DNA of 64,000 bases from Pseudorhodobacter sp. PARRP1. Its GTDB lineage: Bacteria; Pseudomonadota; Alphaproteobacteria; Rhodobacterales; Rhodobacteraceae. The notes under the pieces are model-generated. The model did not search any database. It was not told the origin of the DNA and was given only the letters and a program-made list of their open reading frames with translations. The stretch spans positions 186,001 through 250,000 of the forward strand of contig NKIU01000005.1 of NCBI GenBank assembly GCA_002256245.1, written 5' to 3'. Both the position numbers and the translations under genes were made by a program. How positions within the stretch are numbered: the stretch's first letter is position 1; each line of letters begins with the position of its first letter. This document shows, piece after piece, positions 17,948 to 26,682 of this stretch.

Positions 17948-19081
17948 ATGGTCACCAAGCCTTACGATCTTACAGATGCTGTTACCTATCATATCGGCTC
18001 CTTTCCTCCATCTGCCTTGGACTATGAGGTGCTGCTCGGGCCGCTAGAAGAGGCTGCGGCCTCCCTTGCGCGGTACGATACGAAGATGTCGGGCATGGTA
18101 AACAGTGAACTTTTCCTCGCCCCCCTGCGGCGCCAGGACGCGGTCACCTCTTCCCGGATGGAAGGGACGATCTCGACCATCGAGGAGCTGTACCGACTTG
18201 AAGCCGAAGAGGATGCAGGCAGCGCTGACCCTTACCGGGAGGCGCGCAACGACGACGTCGAGACCTACCTTTACTCCCGCGCGCTGCGCAATGCCCAGCA
18301 GGCGCTTGCGGAAGGCGCACCGCTTGGCGAGCATCTGATCCGCACCGCGCACCAGCAGCTGCTGTCCTTTGGCCGGGGAGCCCGCAAGCGCCCCGGCAGC
18401 TACAAGGTTGAGCAGAACTACATCGGAGACGAACGCCGAGGAAAGATCTATTGCGTTCCAATCGCCCCGGGGCAGCTTGGACCAGCGATGGCCGAACTGG
18501 TCCGCTACATCAACGAAAGCGCGATGCGGCCGCTGATCCGCACCGCCATCGCGCATGTCGAATTCGAGGCCCTGCACCCTTTCGAAGACGGCAATGGCCG
18601 GATCGGTCGCATGCTGATCACCCTGATGCTGTGGAAGCTTGGCGTCCTGCATCAACCAAACTTTTTCGTGTCGGGTTACTTCGAGGCGCACAAGGACGAG
18701 TACATCGAGCGGATGCGGGCCGTTTCCGACACAGGCGATTGGACTGGCTGGGTGGTGTTCTTCCTCCAGGCGATGCACGCCCAGGCGACGGTCAACATCC
18801 AGACTGCCGACGCGATCTTCCGCCTGCACGGCGAGATGCGGGAACGGTTCCGCGAGGTGCTGAATTCGCAATTCCACGACCAGGCACTCGACTATGTATT
18901 CGCGAGCCCAGTCTTCCGTAACGACCGCTTTGTAGATCGGTCAGGGATTCCACCATCATCCGCCCGCGCTCTCTCACGACGGCTTGTCGAGGCGGGCCTG
19001 CTGCGCACCATTGAAGCCGCATCCGGGCGCAGGGCCGCGATGTACGCCTTCGATCCCCTGCTTGATCTGCTAAAGGTCTGA
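17948..19081 (+). CDS. Fic family protein, class II
   Basis: Fic-domain enzyme of 377 residues, expected to transfer AMP (or another nucleotide phosphate) from a nucleotide onto a hydroxyl of a target protein. The active-site motif HPFEDGNGRIGR is at residues 210-221 with catalytic His210. An N-terminal inhibitory motif SSRMEG (Ser68 to Gly73, S-x3-E-G) marks autoinhibited class II Fic proteins, in which Glu72 would block ATP. A winged-helix-like C-terminus follows. An upstream start at 17825 exists, but MVTKPYDL at 17948 fits the family better. No antitoxin partner is needed or seen. A hairpin follows the stop. Confidence 0.85.
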   Translation: MVTKPYDLTDAVTYHIGSFPPSALDYEVLLGPLEEAAASLARYDTKMSGMVNSELFLAPLRRQDAVTSSRMEGTISTIEELYRLEAEEDAGSADPYREARNDDVETYLYSRALRNAQQALAEGAPLGEHLIRTAHQQLLSFGRGARKRPGSYKVEQNYIGDERRGKIYCVPIAPGQLGPAMAELVRYINESAMRPLIRTAIAHVEFEALHPFEDGNGRIGRMLITLMLWKLGVLHQPNFFVSGYFEAHKDEYIERMRAVSDTGDWTGWVVFFLQAMHAQATVNIQTADAIFRLHGEMRERFREVLNSQFHDQALDYVFASPVFRNDRFVDRSGIPPSSARALSRRLVEAGLLRTIEAASGRRAAMYAFDPLLDLLKV

Positions 19082-19090
19082 AACGCCAAA

Positions 19091-19114
19091 AGCCCCCGCT
19101 TTTCAGGGGGGGCT
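19091..19114 (+). terminator. Hairpin after the Fic gene
   Basis: AGCCCCC and GGGGGCT can pair across an 11-base loop ten bases after the Fic stop. There is no clear T run, so it may be a weak or Rho-assisted terminator. Confidence 0.5.
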
Positions 19115-19207
19115 CGTCAAACGTTGAGGTGGCGTTGAGGTAAAACGCTGGCGTCTATACACAAGTGTTTTTATCGGACTACAAGACTCTGTTATCCAAC
19201 AGTTTTT

Positions 19208-19254
19208 TGGTTGCGGGGGCAGGATTTGAACCTGCGGCCTTCAGGTTATGAGCC
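19208..19254 (-). other. 3' fragment of initiator tRNA-Met, probable attachment-site scar
   Basis: Read on the minus strand, these 47 bases are the anticodon loop (CTCATAA), anticodon 3' stem, variable loop, T arm (GCAGGTTCAAATCCTGC) and acceptor end CCCCGCAACCA of initiator tRNA-fMet, including the A before ACCA that gives the initiator C1-A72 mismatch. Upstream of the anticodon loop the sequence is unrelated, so the D arm and 5' acceptor strand are absent and no tRNA can form. Such 3' pieces are left where an integrase inserted an element into a tRNA gene. The intact tRNA-fMet is not in the window. Confidence 0.8.
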
Positions 19255-19692
19255 GTGACCTCGCGCTGAGCTCGAAGTAAACCCTTTCAAAGACTTGCGC
19301 GACAAGCCATTGATATCAAAAACCTCTCTTGCCTTCTCTGGTCGTGTTTCGCCGGATTTCGATGCTTCCAGAAGTGCAGAAAACCGCATCCATATGTTGA
19401 CCAGGCGTTGACAAGAACCTCTTTTCAACAGCGCATCTTGATCAGATGAGTTTGCGAATTCAGTGCGAGCCTACGTTGTCCGGGGCTACGCGAAGAGCCG
19501 AACGCGGCCTGACGGCGGCATGGCAGTCGCAGCATTTGCGATAAAGCATCCGACCATGCGCGCTACAGCGAGATCTTCGTAAACACAGCAGGAGCGGGCG
19601 AAGATCGGGCTTTTCGGAGTGCTGCAAAGCACTAGGGGCACCGCAGACGATTTGGGCATCGGCGGCGGATTGCACCGCCTTTGGCGTCGGCC
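19255..19692 (-). other. Intergenic region between att scar and DprA-like gene
   Basis: No supported gene. Two short minus-strand frames (60 and 71 codons) have no recognisable family. The region may hold remains of an integrase or of the integrated element; nothing specific can be assigned. Confidence 0.4.
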
Positions 19693-20985
19693 CTACGGCT
19701 GCTGAACCTTTTGCTCTTGGACAAGCGTGAACTCGAGCTCCCGAACCCGCCGCAACGATTCTTGCAGTTGATCGAAATCGCGCATCAGTTGTTGGTAGTG
19801 GTTGTTTTGGTCTATTTCTCGGCCATGCTCTACAAAGCCTCGATGATAGACCTCTAGCTGTTCTTCGACCATTTTGATGTGTTCGAGAAGGATCTGGTTA
19901 ACGCGATTGACCTTCGGAGGCGGCTGAACTGGAGGCAGAGTTGGAGCGGCAATGGGTGCCGACGTATAGGCGGCAGCGGGCGAAATCGAGAAAAGGTCTC
20001 CAATCGGTTCTTGGACAGGCGCCGGTTGGGGCTCTGCCGGATGCTGCGTGCCAAGCATCCGCGCGTAATCCGATTTGCTACGCAGAGTGATGATGCGTTC
20101 CAAATCGCGCTGCTCGCATTTTAACAAGGCCGCCTTTTCCTTCGGCGTACCATCCGCTAGCAGCAGGTTTGCTTGGATCTTCGGTTCCGATCGCGAGACA
20201 TCCAGATCGGTTGGGAACGGCACAGCCAGCCACCGACCATATCCGATCGATGCACGGGACGCATGCAAACTTCCCCCCACGAGATCCGACTGAACCATAA
20301 CGACGCCTTGGGCGAATCCCGCCTGAATTCGGTCGCGTTTCACAAAATTCGTCGGCAGCGGCTCTTGGCCGAATTTATACTCCGTCACCAAGGCGCCACC
20401 AGATTCCAGTATCCGGGCTGCTAGCTTCTTGTGTCGGCTAGGAGCGACCGTTTGAAGGCCGTGCGCAAGGACAGCGACGGTGTGGCCCCCGGCGTCTAAC
20501 GCTGCTTCGTGCGCCAGCGCATCGCAACCAAGCGCAAGGCCGCTGACCACACTCCAACCTTCTTCGACGAAGAACTTGGTCAAGCGATTTGCAATGATTT
20601 TCCCGTGCTCGGTTGGCTCGCGCGTTCCGATGATCGCAACCGACTTCTCGGGTGCTTCGGCCAGCTTTCCTTTGACGAAAAGGATCTGCGGATCGTCCTT
20701 CGTTCTCTTCAGCAGCGAGGGGTATTCGGGATCGGCGGTGGAAATAATCCTCGCACCCGCAGATTGCGCCATGTCGGACTGCCGACCGGCCTCTGCCACG
20801 GCGGCCGAAATGGCGGAAGCGTCAATGTTTGCTCCAGCATTGCGCGGCAACTGAGCAAGCAGCTCAAGTATGCCCTCCTCTTCGAAAAAAGGAATCTGCG
20901 CGACGTTTCGCAACGCAGCAGGCCCCACGCCCTTGAGCATGGAAAGTGTCAGCAGCACCGTCGTTTTTGTCGAAGTATCAGTCAA
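19693..20985 (-). CDS. DprA/Smf-family Rossmann protein with coiled-coil tail
   Basis: Protein of 430 residues built on the DprA/Smf Rossmann fold. A helix-hairpin-helix-like LKGVGPAAL lies near residue 17. VAIIGTREPTEHGK, VSGLALGCDALAHEAAL and a SGGALVTEYKFG-to-VGGSLHAS region match the nucleotide-binding face of the family. Residues about 290-430 are extra: a Pro-rich linker and a helical, probably coiled-coil tail (EHIKMVEEQLEVYHRGFVEH). True DprA loads RecA during transformation and is usually a stand-alone housekeeping gene. Here the gene overlaps a HAD-phosphoribosyltransferase gene by four bases, which points to a separate two-gene system, possibly defence. Confidence 0.8.
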   Translation of the reverse strand: MTDTSTKTTVLLTLSMLKGVGPAALRNVAQIPFFEEEGILELLAQLPRNAGANIDASAISAAVAEAGRQSDMAQSAGARIISTADPEYPSLLKRTKDDPQILFVKGKLAEAPEKSVAIIGTREPTEHGKIIANRLTKFFVEEGWSVVSGLALGCDALAHEAALDAGGHTVAVLAHGLQTVAPSRHKKLAARILESGGALVTEYKFGQEPLPTNFVKRDRIQAGFAQGVVMVQSDLVGGSLHASRASIGYGRWLAVPFPTDLDVSRSEPKIQANLLLADGTPKEKAALLKCEQRDLERIITLRSKSDYARMLGTQHPAEPQPAPVQEPIGDLFSISPAAAYTSAPIAAPTLPPVQPPPKVNRVNQILLEHIKMVEEQLEVYHRGFVEHGREIDQNNHYQQLMRDFDQLQESLRRVRELEFTLVQEQKVQQP

Positions 20986-22229
20986 AGCACGTTACCGATG
21001 TTCATTGAGATCGCCAGGCGCGTCACAGGTCCGGCACCAGCTTCTGTGAGCCTGATCCCTGCATATATCAAGCTGGAACCCGTTGTGCACACGTCGTCTA
21101 TCACGAGGACCCGATTGCGCTCAGCCACATCCTGCGGCGTTCTAACATGAAGATGGTCCCTCACGTTCGCGAACCGCTCCAGCGCATTCAGCTTGTCGTT
21201 GCTATTTGACTTGACACCCTCCCGATAGGCCAACAAGTCGGGTCTGTAGAGGATGCGCTGGGAGCCGTTGAACGGATTTTCCTGCATGTAACCTCTTAGT
21301 TGATTGAGCAGGCATTCCAGCCTCGGCTGACGCCCAGGACGGTGCGGCACGACAGAAATGATCAGCGGCGAACCCACGTTAAGCGATCCAATGTTATGCT
21401 TTATGAAACGATATATGCTCTCGACCCAATGCTCCGGAAAGACTTCCGAGTCTTTGTTATCATGGATACTCGCTGTGAGGGCGTGCCATTTCTTCCGCTC
21501 CGAAACAGAATCGTAATTTGCGAAAGACCTGCCGCACGTAAACACCTGATATGGTGTCTTGCCGCCGCCGATGGCCTTTGGAATGAATTTCCCGATTTTG
21601 TCAAAGCGTATATTATCTGGTGCCTTGCCATAACCAGAAAGCAAATATTCCAAATTAGGTTGAAACTTAGGTAAAGCATCAAGCGCCGAAATCACGTCAC
21701 CCGGTTCTTCAAAGGTCATATCTGGGATATGATTCAACGCATCCCAATTGTCATATGAATAGCTGTTTGACCACGATGATTTATCGAGAGCCACCGCCAC
21801 ACCAGCATTGTAGGCGGCGCGAACATCGGCATCCCCATCTCCGACCATAAGAACCTTGTTCAAATATTTTAGGCCGACTTTGTCCATCGCGGCCTGGATG
21901 CCTTCGCCGAAGGGCTTTGTTCGCTTAACATCCTCGTATCCAATTATCACGTCCCATCGGACAAGATCATAAGCTTCGCTCAACACCGTGCGAGCGTACG
22001 ACCTCGGCGACCTTGTAAATACACCAAACTTTGTATTTGGGAACTTTTTTTGAACAAGCTGAAGCAGGTCGTCACTATAAATGACCCGATCGTTCGTGGC
22101 GCGATATGCTTGGAGCAATTTTGATTTGTAGGCATCCGAGTTGTCGTTTTTCCCGGCCTCCCGGATATCCTTCAAGTCGTCAGTTCGGATCAGCGTATCA
22201 TCGAGGTCAAAAAGACATAGTTCAAACAT
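20982..22229 (-). CDS. HAD hydrolase-phosphoribosyltransferase fusion protein
   Basis: Protein of 415 residues with two catalytic modules. The N-terminal HAD phosphatase shows FDLDDTLI with Asp8 and Asp10, VFTRS (motif II), KRTKPFGEG (motif III Lys) and MVGDGDADVRAA (motif IV). The C-terminal type I phosphoribosyltransferase shows the PRPP loop VLVIDDVCTTGSS at residues 374-386. It would release phosphate from, and add or remove ribose-5-phosphate on, a nucleotide-like substrate. It is first in an operon with the DprA-like gene (ATGA overlap). The DNA is A/T-rich for the region (22 G/C in bases 21601-21660), suggesting recent transfer. No complete partner gene is seen upstream. Confidence 0.85.
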   Translation of the reverse strand: MFELCLFDLDDTLIRTDDLKDIREAGKNDNSDAYKSKLLQAYRATNDRVIYSDDLLQLVQKKFPNTKFGVFTRSPRSYARTVLSEAYDLVRWDVIIGYEDVKRTKPFGEGIQAAMDKVGLKYLNKVLMVGDGDADVRAAYNAGVAVALDKSSWSNSYSYDNWDALNHIPDMTFEEPGDVISALDALPKFQPNLEYLLSGYGKAPDNIRFDKIGKFIPKAIGGGKTPYQVFTCGRSFANYDSVSERKKWHALTASIHDNKDSEVFPEHWVESIYRFIKHNIGSLNVGSPLIISVVPHRPGRQPRLECLLNQLRGYMQENPFNGSQRILYRPDLLAYREGVKSNSNDKLNALERFANVRDHLHVRTPQDVAERNRVLVIDDVCTTGSSLIYAGIRLTEAGAGPVTRLAISMNIGNVL

Positions 22230-22359
22230 GTGTTATTCCCGTTCTTCTGCAATGTTCCGAACATACGGCTGGCGACCCTATCCATACATCAAAATGCTCG
22301 GATGCGTTGCTCTTCTTCTCAGATATCGACATAAAGCGGAGAAAATCTGGCAACCAAAA

Positions 22360-23731
22360 GATCGTGTCCCATGGCGTGGTGTAGCTGGCCATTGAGATCG
22401 CCGCCATGTTGGGCGCGGGCCTGCTTGATCAGCGTGCCACGACGGGCAGACTGATCATGGGATCATCGCTCAAAGGCGCCATGGTTTCCAGTGTCATGTA
22501 TCTGGCGCGCTGAACGGCCCATTCATCATTCTGTTCCAGCAGGAGGGCGCCGACGAGGCGGGTGATGGCGGCATCGTTGGGGAAGATACCGACCACTTCT
22601 GTGCGGCGTTTGATTTCGCCGTTCAGGCGCTCGATGGGGTTGGTCGAATGCAGCTTGGCGCGGTGTTCCTTGGGGAAGGTCATGTAGGCCAGCACGTCGG
22701 GTTCCGCCTCATCCATGATCACGGCCAGCTTCGGCACCTTTGGCCTGATCTGGTCGGCGACAGCGCGCCACTGGCTGCTTGCGGTCTCGGCGGTGTCCTG
22801 GGCAAAGGCAGTCGCGATGAAGGCCGAGACGACCCTGCGCCCGCTCTTTCCGGCATGGGCCAGCACGTTGCGCATGAAGTGGACGCGGCACCGCTGCCAA
22901 GTGGCGCAAAGCACCTTGGTGACGGCGGCCTTGATGCCCTCGTGCGCGTCGGAGATCACCAGTTTGACGCCGCGCAGGCCGCGCCGGGTCAGCTTGCGCA
23001 AGAACTCAGTCCAGATCGGCTCGGCCTCGGAAGTGCCTATTTCCATTCCCAAAACCTCGCGACGGCCATCGGTGTTGACGCCCACGGCGATGATGGTGGC
23101 GACGGACACGATGCGCCCACCGCGCCGGACCTTCAGGTAGGTCGCATCGATCCAGAGATAGGGCCAATCGCCTTCGATAGGCCGGTCGAGGAAGGCCTTC
23201 ACCTTGCCATCAATCTCTTCGCACAGGCGGCTGACCTGGCTCTTGGAGATACCAGACATCCCCATGGCTTTGACCAGATCATCGACCGAGCGGGTCGAAA
23301 TGCCCTGAACATAGGCCTCCTGGATCACCGCCGTCAGCGCCTTCTCGGCCATCCGGCGAGGCTCCAGAAAGCCCGGAAAATACGAGCCCGTTCGCAGCTT
23401 CGGGATGCGCAACTCGACCGTGCCCGCCCTCGTCTCCCAATCACGGTCCCGGTAACCGTTGCGCTGTGCCAGGCGCGACGGGTTCTTCTCGCCAAAGTCA
23501 GCGCCGGTCGCAGCGCCCACCTCAAGCTCCATCAGCCGTTCGGCGGCGAAACCGATCATCTCACGCAGAAGGTCAGCATCAGGCGTCTTTTCAACAAAGG
23601 CACGCAGGTTCATCATCTCGTCGGTCATCGGTGAAATCTCCGGTCAAGGTTGGTGTCAGCAACCAGACCCTACCCGGAAAACGCCGGTGACCACCTCAGC
23701 CAGAACCTACACCACGCCGTGGGACACGATC
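22360..23731 (-). mobile_element. IS256-family insertion sequence
   Basis: Complete element of 1372 bp. The terminal inverted repeats are 22360-22384 and 23707-23731, 25 bp with one mismatch, starting GATCGTGTCCC. An 8-bp direct target duplication AACCAAAA flanks it at 22352-22359 and 23732-23739. One transposase gene on the minus strand fills it. Intact ends and duplication indicate a recent, possibly still mobile, insertion. It landed about 130 bp upstream of the HAD-phosphoribosyltransferase start, in the same orientation. Confidence 0.95.
22429..23628 (-). CDS. IS256-family (mutator-type) transposase
   Basis: DDE transposase of 399 residues, full length for the family. Catalytic residues are expected in [14 protein letters not shown] (first Asp), [13 protein letters not shown] (second Asp) and [20 protein letters not shown] (Glu), with the C/HxxxxH-type CRVHFMRN between them. 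The start at 23628 has a GGAGA ribosome-binding site. The product mediates copy-out transposition of the surrounding element. Confidence 0.95.
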   Translation of the reverse strand: MTDEMMNLRAFVEKTPDADLLREMIGFAAERLMELEVGAATGADFGEKNPSRLAQRNGYRDRDWETRAGTVELRIPKLRTGSYFPGFLEPRRMAEKALTAVIQEAYVQGISTRSVDDLVKAMGMSGISKSQVSRLCEEIDGKVKAFLDRPIEGDWPYLWIDATYLKVRRGGRIVSVATIIAVGVNTDGRREVLGMEIGTSEAEPIWTEFLRKLTRRGLRGVKLVISDAHEGIKAAVTKVLCATWQRCRVHFMRNVLAHAGKSGRRVVSAFIATAFAQDTAETASSQWRAVADQIRPKVPKLAVIMDEAEPDVLAYMTFPKEHRAKLHSTNPIERLNGEIKRRTEVVGIFPNDAAITRLVGALLLEQNDEWAVQRARYMTLETMAPLSDDPMISLPVVAR

Positions 23732-23739
23732 AACCAAAA

Positions 23740-24039
23740 GGCGAAGTGTGGCGATGGCGGTTCAATTGGGCCGCGCTGGCAACCGCCCTGAGTTCTTCCA
23801 AGGTCGCCGCGTATCGCCGCAACGGATAGTAGATTTCCATCCGTCCTTCAGTTTGCTGAGCGTCCATGCTGTCGGAAGCGAGACTGCCCGCATTGAGCAA
23901 TGCCTCGTCGCGCACTTGAAAAGGCTGAGCGACGGCCCAGCTCCGACTTTGACAGTTGCGCACGGGCGTGGCTGGACGATGTGCCCTTCCAGCGCACCCT
24001 ACCATCCTTGAGCTCCTGCTGATCGGCAGTTGTGGACAT
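23740..24039 (-). pseudogene. Decayed gene interrupted by the IS element
   Basis: A minus-strand frame starts MSTTADQQELKDGRVRWKG at 24039 and meets a stop after 63 codons. A neighbouring frame (MEIYYPLRRYAATLEELRAV) looks protein-like up to the IS. Joining the two IS flanks across the target duplication extends the frames to about 22278 or to the start of the HAD gene, so the insertion split an already frameshifted gene or its 3' end. The family is not recognised. Confidence 0.35.
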
Positions 24040-24083
24040 TTGCTTAACCCATTGATCTGACTATCCGGAATTGCCCACCCCAC

Positions 24084-24117
24084 TTCAATTCCGCTCTCTG
24101 CCTGTATTCCGCCCCTC
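24084..24117 (+). repeat. 34-bp direct repeat, copy 1, upstream of integrase
   Basis: Begins TTCAATTCCG and ends CGCCCCTC; 33 of 34 bases match 26591-26624. It lies about 70 bp before the integrase start. It may be a regulator-binding or recombination site at the edge of the integrase module. Confidence 0.7.
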
Positions 24118-24184
24118 TGCCTGTGCTCTGACTTGATAACCGCGCGGGTCTACGCCTGTGTCGGGGGGCAAGGAGTCCGGACAT

Positions 24185-25456
24185 ATGGCCAACCGACTGA
24201 AACTGAATGAGAAAGCCCTGCGGGACGCGGAGCCGAAGCCGGGCGTCAGCTATCAGATCTTTGACACCGAGGTGATCGGCTTCGCGGCCCGGATTCAGGC
24301 CTCAGGTGCACGAACCTTCACCATCGACTACCGCCATGCCGGGCGGCAACGGCGCATGACCATCGGGCGCTGGCCGGAGTGGAGCGTTACCGCCGCACGC
24401 GAACGGGCCAAGGAACTGCGCCGCGCCATCGACGAGGGACAGGATCCGCTGGCGACGCGGGAGGAGTTTCGCGGGGCTCCGCGCATCAAGGACATGATCG
24501 ACCGTTACATCGCCGAACACCTGCCAAAGTTGGCGAAGAACAACGCCGCCGACCAGACGTCGATGTTGAAAAAGATGGTCGAACCTAACTGGGGCAACAA
24601 ATTGGTGACTGAGATCACCAAGTCGGATGTCGCACGGTTCCTCGATTTCGTGGCTGAGGGTCGCCCACGCCCCAGCAAGGAAAAGCCTAACAACCGCGCG
24701 CGCAAACTGGAGGGACACAAGCCCACCCCGATCCGGGCCAACCGCACGGGCGAAGTGCTGCGGAAGATGTTCACGTTGGCCATCGAATGGGAATGGCGCG
24801 CCGACAACCCTGCGCAAGGTTTCCACCGCCGCATCGAAGAGGCCCGCGAACGTTTCCTCGGCCCGGAAGAACTGACCCGCATCGCTTTGGTCCTCGATAG
24901 TGCCGAAGATCAGCGCGCGGCTGCAATCATCCGGATGTGCATGTTGACCGGCGCCCGGGTGGGAGAGGTGCGGACGGCGCGGTTTGAACAGTTTAACCTC
25001 GACTATGTCATCTGGTCGAAACCCGCTGCCACCACCAAGCAGCGCAAAATCCACCGTGTGCCGATCTCGCAGGAGGTTGTCACCATCGTTCGCCAGCGCC
25101 AACTGGTCGTCCCTCGCGGCAATCCTTGGCTGTTTCCCGGTGAGACTATCGGCCAGCCGGTGCGGGAAATCCGCCGGTTCTGGATGAAAGTTCAGAAGGA
25201 TGCCAAGCTGCCCGATCTGCGCATCCACGACCTGCGCCACACCTTCGCTTCCCTGCTGGTCAGCGGTGGTGCCTCGCTGGAAATGATCGGCAAGCTTCTG
25301 GGCCACAGCCAGATGCAGACCACGCAGCGCTACGCCCACCTGATGGATTCGCCTTTGCGGGCGGGGGTCGACACGGTGGCCAACCTCCTGCGCCCACGGC
25401 CGCGCCTTGTGCATGACGCGGCGCAGGATAGCGCCGACTTGCCAAAATCGGCCTGA
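24185..25456 (+). CDS. int: Tyrosine recombinase (prophage integrase)
   Basis: Phage integrase of 423 residues with an N-terminal DUF4102-type arm-binding domain (KLNEKALRDAEPKPG), a central core-binding domain, and a C-terminal catalytic domain with TGARVGEVR (Arg), HDLRHTFASLL (His-x-x-Arg), LLGHSQMQTTQRYAHL (His and the nucleophilic Tyr). The ATG at 24185 is preferred over an open frame beginning at 24158. It catalyses insertion and excision of the prophage running rightward. It converges with the next gene; the two stops are adjacent. Confidence 0.92.
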   Translation: MANRLKLNEKALRDAEPKPGVSYQIFDTEVIGFAARIQASGARTFTIDYRHAGRQRRMTIGRWPEWSVTAARERAKELRRAIDEGQDPLATREEFRGAPRIKDMIDRYIAEHLPKLAKNNAADQTSMLKKMVEPNWGNKLVTEITKSDVARFLDFVAEGRPRPSKEKPNNRARKLEGHKPTPIRANRTGEVLRKMFTLAIEWEWRADNPAQGFHRRIEEARERFLGPEELTRIALVLDSAEDQRAAAIIRMCMLTGARVGEVRTARFEQFNLDYVIWSKPAATTKQRKIHRVPISQEVVTIVRQRQLVVPRGNPWLFPGETIGQPVREIRRFWMKVQKDAKLPDLRIHDLRHTFASLLVSGGASLEMIGKLLGHSQMQTTQRYAHLMDSPLRAGVDTVANLLRPRPRLVHDAAQDSADLPKSA

Positions 25457-26083
25457 TCATCCGACTGGTTCCTCGCCCTTCAGTTTGCGCCAAAGGCCGG
25501 TGAGCCGTTTGCGGATCGTACTTTCATCCGGCACTTCCCCCGACCGCGAGTTCTGAACGAACCACTCCTGCACCAAGGCGATCATCGCCGTTTGGGAATC
25601 GGGCACTCCCTTGTCAAAGATGTACTTGGTCAACCAGGCATACATTGCATCCCAATCATAACGCGGGTTCGCACCCGTGTTCGACGCTGGTCGGCGTAAA
25701 AGGTCGCGGTCTTCTTCGAACTGCTGCAAGGGACCTGCCGCCAGCAACAGATCAGATGATCGGATCGGCAGGCCATCGGGCGGGTCGGTCACTTTCAGCC
25801 AGGTTTTGCTTCCGGGCGGCTTGACCCGTTTCAACCGGCATTGTTCATCGCTCGGCCCATACCTGCGGAACATCGGCATCAGTTCCGCAATCGGAACCTC
25901 GACCAATCCCGCGACGGTCTCGTCGCCGCAGCTGACCGGCGCAATCCCCGCCACCACCTGGAGATGCCCCTCCACAGCCCAGCCAGCGACGTCGGCCGGG
26001 TGGCAGCCCCATCGCGCAGAAATCTCGTAAATCGAATAGAAGGCGATAGGCGGCAAAGGCATCAACGAACTCCAATCTGACAT
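25457..26083 (-). CDS. Hypothetical prophage protein next to integrase
   Basis: Protein of 208 residues (start MSDWSSLMPLPPIAFYSIYE) with no family I can name. The N-terminal segment YSIYEISARWGCHPADVAGW looks like a helix-turn-helix or excisionase-like DNA-binding element, and the C-terminal part (ESTIRKRLTGLWRKL) could be a second one. An upstream start at 26167 adds a low-complexity Arg-rich leader and is less likely. Position beside the integrase suggests control of integration or lysogeny; this is inference. Confidence 0.6.
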   Translation of the reverse strand: MSDWSSLMPLPPIAFYSIYEISARWGCHPADVAGWAVEGHLQVVAGIAPVSCGDETVAGLVEVPIAELMPMFRRYGPSDEQCRLKRVKPPGSKTWLKVTDPPDGLPIRSSDLLLAAGPLQQFEEDRDLLRRPASNTGANPRYDWDAMYAWLTKYIFDKGVPDSQTAMIALVQEWFVQNSRSGEVPDESTIRKRLTGLWRKLKGEEPVG

Positions 26084-26682
26084 GCGGAATCTCACGGCCA
26101 AAGCCGTCAGACGCGGGTTAAAAAACCCGCGGTGCCATGCACGCGGGCGCGACTCAGTACAGAGCATGTCGTCGAGCTAAACTGCCTGTAAGCCAGCGCT
26201 CCACCTCGTTGGGTGAAGACAGCTGGCGCCTCTTCGTTTTTTTGATTCTTGTTGACTGCTCACGGCAAGTTTACGCAGCCGCAGGGCGAGTCTGCAACAC
26301 CAATCCCGTGAGGTTCGGCCTCCACAAGCGGGGTTCCGGCGAGCACAGTCGAACCTCGCCGAAACACGACCGGAACCGCCTTTTCCGACAATTCCGCCCG
26401 ACTCAAAACCGGCGAAACACCCCCGAACGCCGGTCAATGCGACCTGCCGGGTAGGATCGCACATTGCCGCCCGGTGACCCACGCCTTCGAACGCGATTAC
26501 GAGGCTACCGATGGCGGCGGGCGTGGCCTCTCCTGTGGCGCCGCTTGCCAGAAACATCAATGAAACAAGGGGTGGAATTGAGTTGTGGGTTTCAATTCCG
26601 GTCTCTGCCTGTATTCCGCCCCTCGCGATCTGCTTCCCTGACCCTGCCCCAGCAAGAGGGCGGGAAGAAATCGGAGCAGCCC
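26084..26682 (+). promoter_or_regulatory. Divergent control region between integrase module and early genes
   Basis: About 600 bp without a supported gene, lying between a minus-strand and a plus-strand gene, so it should carry the early promoters. It contains an 8-bp inverted repeat GAGGTTCG (26310-26317) and CGAACCTC (26350-26357), several scattered CCGGAAC/GCCGAAAC blocks, and copy 2 of the 34-bp repeat. Operator function is inferred from position. Confidence 0.4.
26591..26624 (+). repeat. 34-bp direct repeat, copy 2, upstream of early operon
   Basis: Matches 24084-24117 with one difference (G for C after TTCAATTCCG). It lies about 60 bp before the first early gene, the same relative position as copy 1 has to the integrase. 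Confidence 0.7.

Noticed and set aside
19208-19254. Functional tRNA-Met
   Set aside because: Only the 3' part from the anticodon loop onward is present; the D arm and 5' acceptor strand are missing.
19246-19428. 60-codon minus-strand frame beginning near the tRNA fragment
   Set aside because: Considered as the end of a lost integrase, but no recombinase motif is present.
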